A stretch of DNA of 64,000 nucleotides from Hyparrhenia diplandra (GCA_015847255.1 JADLZK010007667.1:186001-250000); one strand, 5' to 3'. Positions 34,427-46,713 are shown, counted from the first letter of the stretch. Numbers and translations: made by a program. The notes: generated from the letters alone by a model not told the origin.

Positions 34427-37400
34427 CTAACCATTCTTTTTTATAGCCTCTGTGATCATCTGACGAGCTACATCTTCTGAAGCCTGCACAGACACAGACG
34501 TTCCATGAGTGTAAAGAATGTATTCCAGAAGGGGCAAGGATCCCACGCAAAACCAGCTTACCTTTTGTCAATGCCAGCCACGCAAGCATCATACTTTAAA
34601 AAAAAAGGAACAAACAAAATAAGTATTTAGATGAACTGCTAAATGAAAAAAAAGAGTCCACCAAGGAGTTAGGGACATGAACTGCTAAGAGGAACTTACA
34701 TGATCTTTCCCTCTGGATATGTTTCGAGTTTTTTCAAGCTCATTAAGTTTTGACAGAGCTTCTTTGAAACTCATCTGAAAAAAAAGTCGAGGCGAAGAAA
34801 TATGTAAGAAATATAAAGCATGTCACAAACAGTGAGGGGGGGGGGGGTTGATTAGTAACTGAGTTACTAACTTCTCCTTTGGCAAGCAGCTTCCATATCT
34901 CAAAATAGAGGATACACAGTCTCTTGACAGAATAATCAAAGCAAATGCTACAGAAATACTCCTGCATTAAATAATTAGAATGTCAAATTCCAATATATCA
35001 TCAACAATTACGCTCAAAAACAAAATTATCATGAGAGCAAGGTGGCATTTACATCAAAACAACAGGAAAGTAAAACTGGGGAAACATTGGGAAAGCTTGC
35101 AGCAGTCTCCAGTGATTGAACACGAGCCACGGATTCGATTTTGCTCCGCTGAACAACAAAAAGGTTGCCACACATGATGTGTCACTATAACATCAATTTA
35201 TATTGCACAACGGTTTATTAGGAACAAATGGCTTTCAAGGGATGCTTACCTCAATTGTTCTGTCTCCCAGATAATCTTCAATCCACTGTCGTATGAAAAG
35301 GAGGCGCTATTAGACCAAAGATAATACCGGTAGTTTGCACTTCGAGCGAATCAACCATACCTTGGTCTTCTTTGCTACAGCTTCAGAGTACTGTACATAT
35401 GCTAGGTCTTCTTCATAGGTATTACGAACTGAGCAGTATTCATCCCAATCCGCATATCTAAGATCCTGCACAAAGAGTGTCTATTAAGTGACATATCCTA
35501 TGCACTAAAATATTTTCAAACATGGAAATATATGTGCTTGCTAACTGCCTCAGGATACCCACATGCAAATGTTGGATTTCCAACAGATGTCTGATAAGAT
35601 TTCAACCAGCAAGCTAGAATGTGCTGATACTATGACAAAACAAGGCATTCACATGAAAATCAATAATGTTATAGGTCCGATTCAAAGTACCAAAAAGCAC
35701 AGTGCATTGTCCATAATCATGAAAAAATAACAGACATGAAAAAATAACGGCTAAAATCAGATCCATCGTCAGATCAATAGATGTAAATAAAAAAAGAGTG
35801 ATGTGACGTGAAATACAAGGAACAGCCATTGGTTTTCTTACCTAAAAGTTGTATATATCATGGCCATCCACATAGAAAATTGCAAAATACAACGTTAATT
35901 GCTTCCTTCAATAAAAGCAAATACTTCTAAGTTAATTTTGATTATGATGGTTGCTGAGTGCCACATTTGATTTGAGATATTACGTTTAGAATCCTGATCC
36001 ACAAACAAACTCAACACAAAACTCATATGTTGTTTCACTGGTTCAGTAAGTTTTGGTTCAGGTTTCTATGTAATTAGCTTTTTATAACACGCTCGAGAAC
36101 GTTAATTACAACAAAACAAATGTTAATGAAAGGTTGCATACCTTGTTGATGCCAAGAACGACATATATAAATTATAAATATAAACATAATATTAGCTTCA
36201 ACAAAACTAATGTTGAAGAGGCTAAAAAAAGATAATTAAGCTGTCTACTCTTTCAATATTTTCTTGAATTAAGCTATTAAGGAATATAAAAGGGTTCAAA
36301 ACCAATCAAAGTAACATACAACCTTGGATCGGTATGACAACATGTACTTAGTTATAATAAGAATGCAAATTAAGCTAGTTGGCATGAAGGAGTCAAGTGT
36401 CTGTGCTTACATAACGTAGCACTAGCCTCTGGTAGTTATCAAAGCGAGTGTTCCTGTGGAGTTCAGGATCGAAGTACCATTCAAGACTTTCCTCATAGCG
36501 CCTGAAAAACCCTTGTCCCAAAGTGTGGATGGGGGTACTTCCGTTTCAGATCCACATCATCCAGTTTAACCAACTTCCCCTTCACTGTTAACTGCAGAAG
36601 ACAATCATAAAGTAATTAAACACACAGAGCAGATGCAGAAAAATAGAATACACAGGGACAACATCGTTTACATAAACACAAAAAGGAAATTGTGTAGTCT
36701 TATATCCATGCGGTGTTAAAAGATACCTCATAAGCTCTGATGCGGTACAAGGCTTGCTGTCCCCACAACTCCTTGAGCGGATCACCATCGTTGAGTACAA
36801 GAGTATAGTCACGCACAGGAGAGACATAGTTTAGGAGTCTTTTGAAATGCACAAACTTGTGTGAGAGGGTTTCATTGTCCATGTTGAGGAGGTCCTGCAA
36901 GTCATCTCTTGCTCTTCCTTGTTCTTGTTTGTGGTCTTCATCAGTGGCATGGGCACCGATCTTGTCAGAATGTTCATCTTCAACCACAGTAAGAGGCTTC
37001 TTGTCTGAATATCCATCTTCATCTTCATCCTGTGCAATCTTGCCAGGGCCCCCAGAACATGGTTTCGGCTTCTTGTCCAACTTAAGAAACAAGTTTGTTT
37101 CCTCCCGATCAAACAGGGCTTCTTCCTGCGCATCTCCTGACTGGCAACTGCGGTGGCGGCTGGCATGCAGAGCAGATTGGTCCATCAGCAGCTCTTCATC
37201 ATCGAGGCATGCACCTTCCTTCAAGATGGTGCCATCGTTTTGCCTGATGCTTTCTCCCTCGGTCTCCTTTAAGGCTGCTCGCGCATTACCTTCTTCCTCA
37301 GCATAGGCCTTTAAGGCGGCTTTCACATCACCACTGAACTTGCAGAGGAGCCTTCTGGGGATCCAATGCCAAGCGACGCCTTGCCTTGGCTTTCTGTGCC

Positions 37401-37656
37401 AACGCTTTGACCTCAAGGCTGTGGTTTTTTCTTCACCAGATGATGGCGAGGCGTCTCCGCGTTCAATCCTCCGACGCCGCATCCTACCAACTCCATCCTG
37501 TCGATGAGCAGCTGCAGAAGAAGAGGCCCTTTCTCCAGATCGGCCAGAAGAGGCGGTGGTTTTTCCAGATCGATCAGGAGAGGTGGGTTCTCTTAACCGA
37601 GAAGAAGAGGCGGGAGCAGCGGATTTGGGGCGCTTAGACCGCCACTGGATCTCCAT
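34427..37656 (-). CDS. Unknown nine-exon gene, about 530 residues
   Basis: The exons read 36727-37656, 36411-36591, 35361-35465, 35250-35285, 35053-35148, 34872-34961, 34700-34774, 34562-34593 and 34427-34483. All have GT/AG borders and nearly all keep phase 0, which is strong evidence for a real gene. Residues 1-66 are Arg/Ser-rich with a basic cluster near 58-66. Residues about 200-250 are acidic and Lys-rich. Later exons are rich in aromatic and charged residues, for example YEESLEWYFDPELH and YADWDEYCSVRN. Two exons need a one-base change: the run of five G at 36531-36535 should be four, and four T at 34563-34566 should be five. A leader with a telo-box precedes it. No known domain is recognised; a nuclear role is only suggested by the basic cluster. 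The donor of the 35053 exon is uncertain (35053 or 35086). Confidence 0.72.
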
Positions 37657-37705
37657 CTTCGCGCACTAGGGCGGTTGAATTGAAATCAAAGCAGAAAATG
37701 AATCG

Positions 37706-37714
37706 AAACCCTAA
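37706..37714 (-). promoter_or_regulatory. Telo-box in the leader or promoter of the unknown gene
   Basis: AAACCCTAA on the plus strand, TTAGGGTTT in the gene's direction, about 50 bp upstream of its start codon. Telo-boxes near transcription starts are common in broadly expressed plant genes. This supports a real promoter here. Confidence 0.5.
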
Positions 37715-37739
37715 CGAAGCGGTAATGCTGTAGATAAGT

Positions 37740-38420
37740 CGTCCTATTTTTTATCGGAGCATCGGACGGACGTCTCCCACTCCACCCCTTTCCTGGCCAC
37801 AGTAGAGCTGGGACTTCGTCCGTGCCGTGCCGGTCCGGCCCGGCCCTCTCGTGCTTCGTGCCGTTTCGGATTGTGCCCTTTAGGCACAGGAAACATATTG
37901 GGGCCATGCCGATATGACACGACAATTTTTTCTTCGGCCCAAGCACGGCCTGTGGCACGCCGGCACGACACATTGGGTCATGCCGATATGGCACGACAAA
38001 TTTTTTCTTCGGCCCAAGCACGGCCCGTGGCACGCCGGCACGCCTTCGGGTCGTGCCGGCCCAAGCACGGCCTCAATATATCTCCACTACTTCTCTTTTT
38101 TATGATCTGATATAAAGATAATATATATCTTGTGTATACTATTTCGATGAAGTTTTAATGATTTTCATAATCTATTGAAGTATTAGATGAGAGGTAGTAC
38201 AGTAAATGGTGTAAAATTATATTATGGAGTAATAAAAGTGTGTACATGCCACATTAGTGTCGTGCCGCCCCAAGCACAGCCCAAAATGGCGGGTCGTGCC
38301 ATGTAGCCTGTCGTGCCGAGATCCTAAGCACGGCATGACCCTCGTGTTTGTGCCGTGCCAGCACGGTCCAAAAAATATTTCGTGTCGTGCCAAAAGTTCG
38401 TGTCATGGCCCGCCCTCAAA
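37740..38420. repeat. GTGCCG-rich repeat, hAT-like, upstream of the unknown gene
   Basis: Many copies of GTGCCGTGCC, CAAGCACGGC and GGCACGCCGGCACG lie on both strands around an AT-rich centre (38090-38240). A 74-bp unit starting ATGCCGATATG is repeated in tandem at 37906 and 37980. Such subterminal repeats are seen in grass hAT-type elements. No clear terminal repeat or 8-bp duplication was found, so the borders are open. Confidence 0.5.
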
Positions 38421-40888
38421 TGGCCACACGCCATCCGTCCCCACATGCATCCCCTGGACCCCGCCCACCGTTTTGCTTGCTCCAGCAGATGTAGAGAGAT
38501 GAGACTACCGGGGCCACGGCCCCTCCACGGCGTGGACACGTCGGCGTGAATCTACGGCCGTCGGATCCTCGATCAAAGGACGGGGAAGCCTCCGGCCGAT
38601 TACGGGGTAAAGTGGCGGTGGACCACGGCCCCGCCATACTCTCTCGACCGTCGTCCCACGTCGCGGGGGCCACGGTCGGCACACCCACCCGTTCGCTCAC
38701 GCGTTCGGTCGGCGCTTTTCCGTCTCGCGAGGGAATGGGCGCTCCCTCCTCCCACGCCGACCCGGCTTGAAGCGTTGTCTACACATGGTTGGCCAATACG
38801 CCGTGGGGCCCGTGGTCGGCGGATGTGTGGCTCGCCTCGTGGTTCTGACAGCGGCGTCGTGTCGACGTGTGTGCTCTGGCGATCCGCGGCTCCTCGTCGT
38901 CGCGTCGCCAGGGTGGGGTCCCGGCGGTTTCGGTGCCAGCGTTGGCTTGCGGAACGGCGGCCTCTTTGCCGAACCCGCCCCGTGCGCGAGTGTGACAGTC
39001 GGCGAGCTTGGCTGTCTCGGCCGCGATGATGGCCCCATAGATGGCTGGGCCGGGTGTCGGGCGCTCTTGAATCGGTGCTGCCCTACGACTACAACTCCAC
39101 CACGGGGAACGGCCCAATAAAATAGGTCGCTACGCCCTCCGTTCGGAGACTCTCGACGTCTACGCCGTTTACGTGAGGGTAGCTTCCATGGCGGCTCGCC
39201 GCTCATGCCACCCAATCACGCATCCCCTTCTCGATTCCGTTTCTTAGAGACTAAGCCTAATACTCCTCCCTACGCGTCGAACGCCGTCCATTTGCTTTGT
39301 AGGTGCTCGAGCGGAGATTGAGGGGACTGTTTGGAGGGACGAACTCGGCGGTGGGGGGACTCGCGGCGGGGATGCACGGCGGCGGGGGCACGTCGGGCGT
39401 TGGGGGCGGGCCAGCGGCGAGCATGGCCATGGCGTCGGCGTCAGCGTCGCGCGGGCGAGCCGGCGGCGGGGCTGCGCTGCGACGCCGCCGACTGCGGGAG
39501 CCGTCCACCGCCCCGAGGCCGGTGCGCGGGCGCGCGGCTCTCGCGGCGGGCAGGTGCGCGCGAGGGGCTGCGGTGGAGGAGTACGACCCGGCCCCCGCAT
39601 CGACGCGGCGAGGGTTCGGCCTTCCATCGGCAACTCCCCGGGCGGCGGACCTCGGCGTCTCCTCCTCCTCCATCCGCCGCGCCGCTCGTCCACCTCGGCG
39701 CGGGCGGGCGGCGCCCTCCGCGGTCGTCGCGGGCTCCGAAGCCGCGGCGCGGCGCGACCTCCATCGCCGTGGGCATCGTCGCGGGCGGCGGGCGCGATAG
39801 CGGTGCGGGCGCGCGTGAGGAGGCCCGCTCCGCCCGCCGGAGCGAACCAACCCACCGGCATCCTCGCGAGTGGAGAGGCCCGGGGAGGAGAGGCGACGGC
39901 ACCGGGGAGAGTCCCCGCTCGCGGCGGCCGGCTCGCCCCGCTCGGTCTTGCGGCGCGGGGCGCGATCGAGGGCGGCGGACGAGCTCAGCGGGAGGACCCG
40001 GGGGGCGGGCGAGCCGGGCGGCGGCACCTTCTCCGGCGGCATGGCCCACATCGCGGCGGCCCTCCTCCCGGCGGGCACCGATTCGCCTCCTCCCGCGGGC
40101 GCGGTTGCGGGAGATGGAGGCGCAGGGCCGGCGCGGGGAGCACTGGCGCCGAGCACCTAAACCGCTACCCCCGATTCGCGGTTGCGTGTCCGGCCGTCGA
40201 CGGCCGCGGCGGCCGCTTCCAGACGTCGGCGCGTCTCTTCAGGGCCTCGGGCGCGTGGCGGCGGCGGCGCCGGCGCGGTCTTCTGGCGGCCTTGGCTGAG
40301 TCGGTCCATGTCGGCCTTGAGAGCGGCGTAGAGGCGGCGCACGAGGGTGGCCACGGGGAGGGAGTTCGGGGCTCCCGCGGCGTAACAGCGTGAACTTCGG
40401 CGTCGGTGACAACGGTACGTCTTGCCGGCGCCGCGGCGGGAAGAGGGAGGCCCGACCGTGGTGGGGCTCCACGAGGCGGCGCCGGTCTTGCAGGCGGCTC
40501 CGCCCGCAGCCGCTGCCGCAATACGCCGGGGCCGTGGCCGTCCACCGGCGGTGGTTGGTGCCCAACGAGCGCGGCCGCCACACGCCGAACCGCACGAGCC
40601 GCGGCTGGCGCAAGGCCCGAGCCGGCGCGCTCCTCCTCCCATCCCTCCCCTCGTCGGCGCCTCCTCTCCGTGCGGCGGCGGGAGCTTGGGCGGAAGCGGC
40701 GGCCTCCGGCCTTTCCCTCCCCCTTTCGGCTTTGGACCACGCGGGCCCCGTGCCACGTCAGTATGCCGCTGCAGATAGTCTTAGACAGCTACCGAAGTTC
40801 TGAATGTACGCCTCCGGTCTGAACGGTGCGCCTCCGGCGGGCGGGGCGGCGGTCTCGTGCGCAACGAACGCCGCAGCGCTATAGACCA
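38421..40888. other. GC-rich stretch without a supported gene
   Basis: Very GC-rich DNA in which long frames are open on both strands at once. Their products are Arg/Pro/Ala/Gly-rich and low in complexity. No frame shows a domain, splice pattern or start context that stands out. It may be decayed transposon or captured promoter and first-exon material. Confidence 0.5.
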
Positions 40889-41162
40889 GTTACTATTGTG
40901 GCAACTGGGGGAATAATTGTTGCGGTGCAGGGAGATGTGAGAGGCAAGCTCTGCAGCCTCTGCTGGCTCGCTGCTGGACATAGATAGGATCGTCATCTTG
41001 ATTACACTACTATACTAGTAATAATACTAATACTAATAATATAGTAAGAATAACATAAGGTCGTCGAGTACTTTACAACGTCGTAGTCAGTCTGCAATGC
41101 ATGCAAGGGTTGGTGCTACAAAATCATACGGCAACTTGTGCCCTGCTTGCTTGCTCGGTTAG

Positions 41163-42092
41163 TTTTTTTTTTTTTTTTTTTCCCGAAAGGATGAGGATTT
41201 CATTAGATTTGGATAACAGTACATCCCCTCCCCAAATACATCAACACCCTGGAAACAAAAGAGAAAAGCAAAAAAGTACATGAAGGGCTTCTTTGCAAAT
41301 TTCCGTTGCTTCCGGGTCCTTCTCGATCCACCGCGAGGTCGCACCGAACCGCCGCACGCTGCCACCGCACTGCCGCTCGCCGCCGACCGCCGCTTTCTCC
41401 TGCTGCCACCGCCGAAGAGGACCAACGCATGTAGAGCCGCAAAAGCCAACGACACAGATCCACTGAGCCGCATCTAACCCGCTGAAAGACCATCGGCATC
41501 CACTCCGGTGAGAGCCGCAAGAACATCAGTCCGCCACCGCCGGCAAAGCCGACGACCGGAAACCAGGTCCCGCAGATGGGGAGTACTGGAAGCTCCCACC
41601 CCTTCGCAGAGATGAAGCACAAGCCGGCGTACCTCCTCCTCAACGCGAGCGGACCAACAGCGGAGGCCTCCACCGGAGACCAAGCTGAAACCGCCGCCGC
41701 CGCCATGGAGGAAGGGGAGGACGCAGAAGAATCGCCCAGATCCGAAGCTCCGACTTGGTCTTCGAATCCGACGAAACCCAAGCTCACAAGCCCATCGCCG
41801 AGTCCAAAACTGAAGACGACGAGGCGGAGAGAGGGCCAGAGAAACTTATTCCACGGAGCCGACGACGCCTCCACCTTGCAACCGTCGACGGGAAAGCTAA
41901 ACCTAAACCTAACAGAAACTAAGCTACACCGCCGAGAGAGCCAGCCGTTCCCTCCACATCCGAGGCCACCGAGGCCATCGGAGGCGAAGAAGAACGGCGG
42001 CCTCACCGGCGGAAGCACAAGAAGCTCTCGCCGCCTCCGCAGTCGCCGAGAGAAAGAAAGAGACTTCGAGAGAAAAGCTGAAGACCCGCTAT
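41163..42092 (-). mobile_element. LINE-like insertion within duplication copy B
   Basis: Copy A reads GCTCGGTTAGTTTTTTATAC and on to CAACCGAAAGCC, while copy B has about 930 bp between TTAG plus a long T run and ATCCAACCGAAACC. The T run puts the poly(A) tail at the left, so the element is minus-oriented. A long open frame inside has no reverse transcriptase motif. A clean target duplication was not found. Confidence 0.6.
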
Positions 42093-42723
42093 CCAACCGA
42101 AACCGATACCATGCGTGTAGGCTTTGATGGTTTGATGCGCGTGCGCCATGCAGATGCAGCACATCGAGATTACAATTCTGCTGGAATTCTATATTCGATT
42201 CAAGCATTTGCATATACCATGTTAAAACTGCAGCGGACGGTATTTTTTTAAAGAAACCACCAGACAAAAACAATGGTCAGTAATACTACGCGCGCCATAT
42301 ATATGCCACGCACAAGAACAGCAAAATGGTATACTTCAATCTTCAATCAAGTAACAACACTGCATTCCTCAAACATAAAAATGTATATGTGTGGGGCAAA
42401 AAAATGGAGGGTACAGACACTGGGCCTTTGCAAAAATGGTAAGAATCAACGACAGCCTAATCAAACAATCTTTCCAAGAATTGGAGTTTTACAATCCAGC
42501 CCCACTTCATATCCACTTCAGCATGGGCCTAACGAATTCTTGAGCAGCCTTTCCACGAGACATGTCAGCCAATACAGGTATGGTATGTATCGTTATCTAA
42601 GTAAATCCTGTGTTTCTATAAGACTGATGTAAGAGAACCTCATTAGGAAAGAACGAAATCATCTACATCATGCACAAGAAGCAATAGAAGTCAGCAGTGC
42701 ACCAATGGACTGCTACTCACAGT

Positions 42724-45700
42724 TCATTGTGATGCAGCAGGAAGCGGCTCACTGGCCATGAGAAGCTCATCAATCAAACCGGTGAAAACCATGGAATCTG
42801 TCTCCTTGGGAATGAACTTGAGGAGCGCGGAAGGGACCAGGTCCTCCTCTTGCAGGGTGCGTGCCCGCTCTCCAGGGTTTGGAAAATGGGGCACCACACG
42901 TGCCTTAGGAATGGCTGGAGAGATAAGTTCAAATTCCAAACCTGGTTGCTTCAGAGCTGATGTTACGAACTGCAATAAGGAAAAACAGCAGTTAGTCGGC
43001 AGCTACAAACCAGAACTGCCATAGATAGATTATACTGCAAGATAATTAGTATAAACATCAAATGAAACAACTTTCATTGGCACAGGTCACAGAATAACAA
43101 TAATGAGCAACTACAAGACTCAGTACAGCAGACTGTCCATGCTACAAAGCCATGCCATGAATAAGATTCAAGTTCGAATATTGACAGACATTTTTTCGAC
43201 CAGAAATAATGCATGAAAAAGATACAAGTTTAAAATAACAATTTCAAGCAGCAAAAGGTCACAGCATAAATGATGTACAGGAAAGGCTACAGTACTTATT
43301 ATTTACAAAAATAAGCTAGCGTAGATGAGATGTCAGATTCACAAAGTATATTAGCTACACATACAAATATATCATGTTGATATAGCAAGGGTATTGTACT
43401 CGAGCTTCCCATACAGCATTCTACAACTTCTATTAGGGGGTGATAGATGAATATCCCAGTGTCACTGAAAGACCAGCACCACCTGAGATAGTCAACACCC
43501 ACAAAGACCAAACAATACATAATATGCACTGCCTCCACTGTGTATACAGGCTACAAAACCCAGCCAAACAGGTTATGCTGATGGATCCCTGTGTCAGCAA
43601 CCAAAGTTGTTAATTTTTCTGACAGAAAATGGTTCACAAATCCAACTCCGAACCAATCCTACTTACTCCCTCCGTTCCAAATTCACTTTGGTTTTGTCCT
43701 AAGTCAAAATTAGCCAACTTTAAAATATGAACTCACATCTAAAACAACAAATTAGTTTTATTGAATTATTATCAATGACATATGTTTTCTCTATCAAATA
43801 CGCAGGAGAGCCATGGAATAAGTTGATGATGTATTTATTTGGACTTATAGATGTTAATATATTTTTCCAAAATCCAAAATCTTGGTCAAAGTTAAAGTAG
43901 TTTAACTTAGGACAAACCCCAAGTGAACTGTATTTGGAATGGAAGAAGTATTAACTCGATGAATCTGATAAGTTAGTCCACCAATATTTTCATCTCCCAT
44001 AACCATATTGATAAAAAAAAAAAAGAATTTGGTCATCCACTCCACCAATGTTATAGGATGATGCCATGTTGGACCAATCTAGCCTAGGATCAAGCAGCCA
44101 CTCAACCAAATATACCCCAGCTATCATCTGGATCATCGATTCATCATTCCACAAATAAGTGTCACTTTAGAGTTCACAGTTTCCAGGATACAACTTTTGA
44201 ACATAATGTTTAAAAAAAAAAGGAAGCAGAAACACCAAATGCCCAGCGAGGCAACCAATCATGCATTTCAAGTCAATTCACGGTGAGCCAGTTTCACAAA
44301 TGCTACCGATTTATATTAGGGCTAACAAGAATAAACAAGTTAGAACCAGTGAATTACACATCAATTGCCAAAATGATGAACAGTTCAAAGAGCATAGTGC
44401 AGATGTTCAGTTCAGTTTAATTAGATGTCACCAAAAATGGAATATCAACAAATTCTAGATCAAAACAATATGGATACTGAAAAATGTAGTATATTCAAAT
44501 GCCACCAAGAATGGAACATCAGTATAGAATCAAAGAAAATAAGGATACTAAAAACATGAAAAATTATAGGAAGAAACAAGCATGATACCTCATACAATGA
44601 ACTAGTGGCTTCTCCTGGGAGGAATACGCCCTGTAGAATCATTCTATCTGGAAACTGAACTCGAATGACTGCTTGTTTATACTTCTGTCGAGCAGCCAAT
44701 GCCTGCTTCTCCTTGTAAGACTTTGGTATCAGCAATCGAGATTGTTCTAACCTTTCCCTCCTCATCTTTGCTTCATTCCTTATCTCCTCACCACTAAGCT
44801 TGTAAAAAGAATCTGGTACATCATTTTGTGCCACAGAACTCCCAGGAACAGAGACAAATACCGAATCTGTAAAGTTGACAACACATACTGTAATCCTTTA
44901 GAGTTCAGTTTAATATTAATATATTTTGAAGATAATTCGTGGCAGGACAGCAAGTAACAACATACACAAATCATACAATGCACCAAAATAAACAACAGAA
45001 ACGATCAATGACATTGTAAACATGAATACCAGAGAACTAAAAGGACCTCCATATGTATTAATTAGTCAGTCCAATATGTGCATTTCTGATATATCACTTA
45101 ATTTATAGCTAGTGTCCCACTGATACCCCCTCAAGAAATGGTTACACATTTGGTGACACATACGATCTTCCTGGTACATACCTTTACAATCTTGCACTGT
45201 TCTATGTTTATGCTAGCAGCAATTTTTTGAGATAATAGTTCAAACGGGGAAATATGTTACAACTAGGATCTGTCTACCCAACAACCGAGTGTAAAACACT
45301 CAAACTTTAATTGGCTGTGCCCCTGCCCTGCCCTCCATCTCCGGCGGCTCCCCACCGCCGAATCTGCCGCTGACCACAGCAGCCACGCTAACCCGGCTTC
45401 GTCGGGCTATCACCATGACGCGCCCCACCCTTCCCTCCTCCTCCATCTCCACCGGCTCCCCGCCGCCCAGCGCTGACACGCTAACCCGCCCGGGCTCCCA
45501 CCGTGATGCCTCCGCCCGTCCCTTGCCCAACTACCTTCCTCCACCGCCGCCTTGCCGCGCCCGCCAGCGCCGCCGCCTTCCTCCCCTCTCTAGTTTTTTC
45601 CTAAACCCGCCAGAGTTGGAGAAGAAAGGGCACTCAGCTCCAAACCCTAACCAAGCTAATCACAGGGCGCAAGATATCCAGTGTTGGATTGCTCCAAAAC

Positions 45701-46713
45701 AACCGAGTTTGTTTAGCGTTTGTCTATAACCAACTATTATCTCCTAAGTCCTAATGAAGCTAACAGCGTAACAGAACAAGCATAAAATTGGCAGTTCATG
45801 TAAAAATGTCATGACATAATAAGTAAATCAAACAACCAAACTGTGATGATTGATGGGAACGAAAGCTTTGTGCTACCCAGCCACTTAACGCTAAAACAAG
45901 CACATTAAATGCCTTAATACCAACCTAAACCCTCTGCTTACCTGCCGATCAATAGTCTTAGCACCTTCCTCCACATTGCTGCGGCTCTCCTTGGCCTCAG
46001 CCTCCGCCTTCACTGGAGGTGCAGAGGGGTGTGCCCCCTCGAGAAGCAGGACGGCCCTCCTGATGCCGTTGAGCCTGGCATCGCTGGGCACTTGGCCCAT
46101 CACGGCGAAGGGCTCCCCGCCCTCATCCCCAATCGTGAAGCCGACGGCCTCCAGGAGCTCCACCCCGCCTTCCCTGTCCGCCACAGCCTCCTTGATCCGC
46201 GGGTTCCCCAATCTCACCCGCCCGAACTTGTCGTTGCCAGGCTCCCGGAGCAGATTGCCCAGCAGGCGTTTGACGACCTCTACGGAGGCCGCGGGCGGAG
46301 GCGGGTCAGCGGCCAGGTACGCGGCGGCGCGCGCGCGGGCGCCCCCGCCGACGCGAGGCAGCCGTCGAGATGCTCGGAGACGGCGAGCTCGGACGGGAAC
46401 TTGTCACCGCAGCTGGGGCACTCGACGGTGGCGGTGGTGCCGTTCGCGTCGGGGCGGCGGGAGGAGGAGGAGACGAGGGGCGTGAAGGGGGGTGAAATCG
46501 GTGGCTGAAGTGGGCGGAGGAGGTGGCGAGGGACGCTTAGGGGCGGCGGGCCTGGGGTTTGCGCTGGGGTTTGAGGGGCGGGCAGCGGGGTGGGGAGGAG
46601 GAGGAGGGTGAGGGGCCGGAGCCGAGGACGTGGGAGGTGCCCTTGAAGGAGGAGGGGGTCCCGGACCCGGAGGAGGTGACCTTCTTCATGAACTCCTTCA
46701 TCTTGTCCTTCAT
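42724..46713 (-). CDS. PUX2: PUX2-like protein: C2HC zinc finger, PUB and UBX domains
   Basis: PUX proteins are cofactors of the AAA ATPase CDC48/p97; UBX binds its N domain and PUB-type domains bind its tail. The exons read 45942-46713, 44589-44866 and 42724-42969, with GT/AG borders. The start MKDKMKEFMKKV fits the family. After frame correction a zinc finger, C-x2-C-x12-H-x3-C with CPSCGDKF, lies near residues 98-118. A PUB domain follows at about 143-225 (LLREPGNDKFGRVRLGNP). Exon 2 gives VPDSFYKLSGEEI, IPKSYKEKQALAAR and VIRVQFPD. UBX runs to the end at about residue 431. Exon 1 needs three one-base changes (runs at 46587-46595, 46487-46492 and 46342-46346) and exon 2 needs one (GG at 44861-44862 should be GGG). 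Without them no full product can form. The domain order is that of Arabidopsis PUX2. Confidence 0.85.
43666..43948. mobile_element. MITE in PUX2 intron 2
   Basis: CTCCCTCCGTTCCAAATTCA at the left, TTTGGAATGGAAGAAG at the right, with TA-type borders. It is the copy-B partner of 33824-34106. Confidence 0.78.
45291..45698. mobile_element. Insertion in PUX2 intron 1 with 10-bp target repeat
   Basis: ACAACCGAGT lies on both sides (45281-45290 and 45699-45708). The 408-bp interior is GC-rich and has paired CCGGCGGCTCCCC / CCGGCTCCCCGCC blocks. There is no poly(A) tail. A 9-10 bp duplication fits a Mutator-like element, but the ends are not clearly inverted. Confidence 0.5.

Larger units (their letters stand above)
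40889..43970. repeat. Segmental duplication, copy B
   Basis: Direct-orientation partner of 28188-30400 plus 33824-34125. Its right part is the last exon, 3' flank and part of intron 2 of PUX2, so this copy is likely the source. A 0.93-kb insertion at 41163-42092 is missing in copy A. Confidence 0.88.

Noticed and set aside
39244..40756. Several long overlapping frames on both strands
   Set aside because: At this GC content stops are rare on every frame. The products are low-complexity Arg/Pro/Ala/Gly sequence with no splice or start support.
41203..42273. A minus-strand open frame of 356 codons
   Set aside because: Most of it lies in a LINE-like insertion absent from the duplicate copy. It has no domain and runs into the T-run tail, so it is not a supported gene.
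289..46713. Calling TIFY6B, PUX2 and the unknown gene pseudogenes
   Set aside because: Each frameshift is one base in a mononucleotide run, while splice sites and motifs are intact, so sequence error is the simpler reading.
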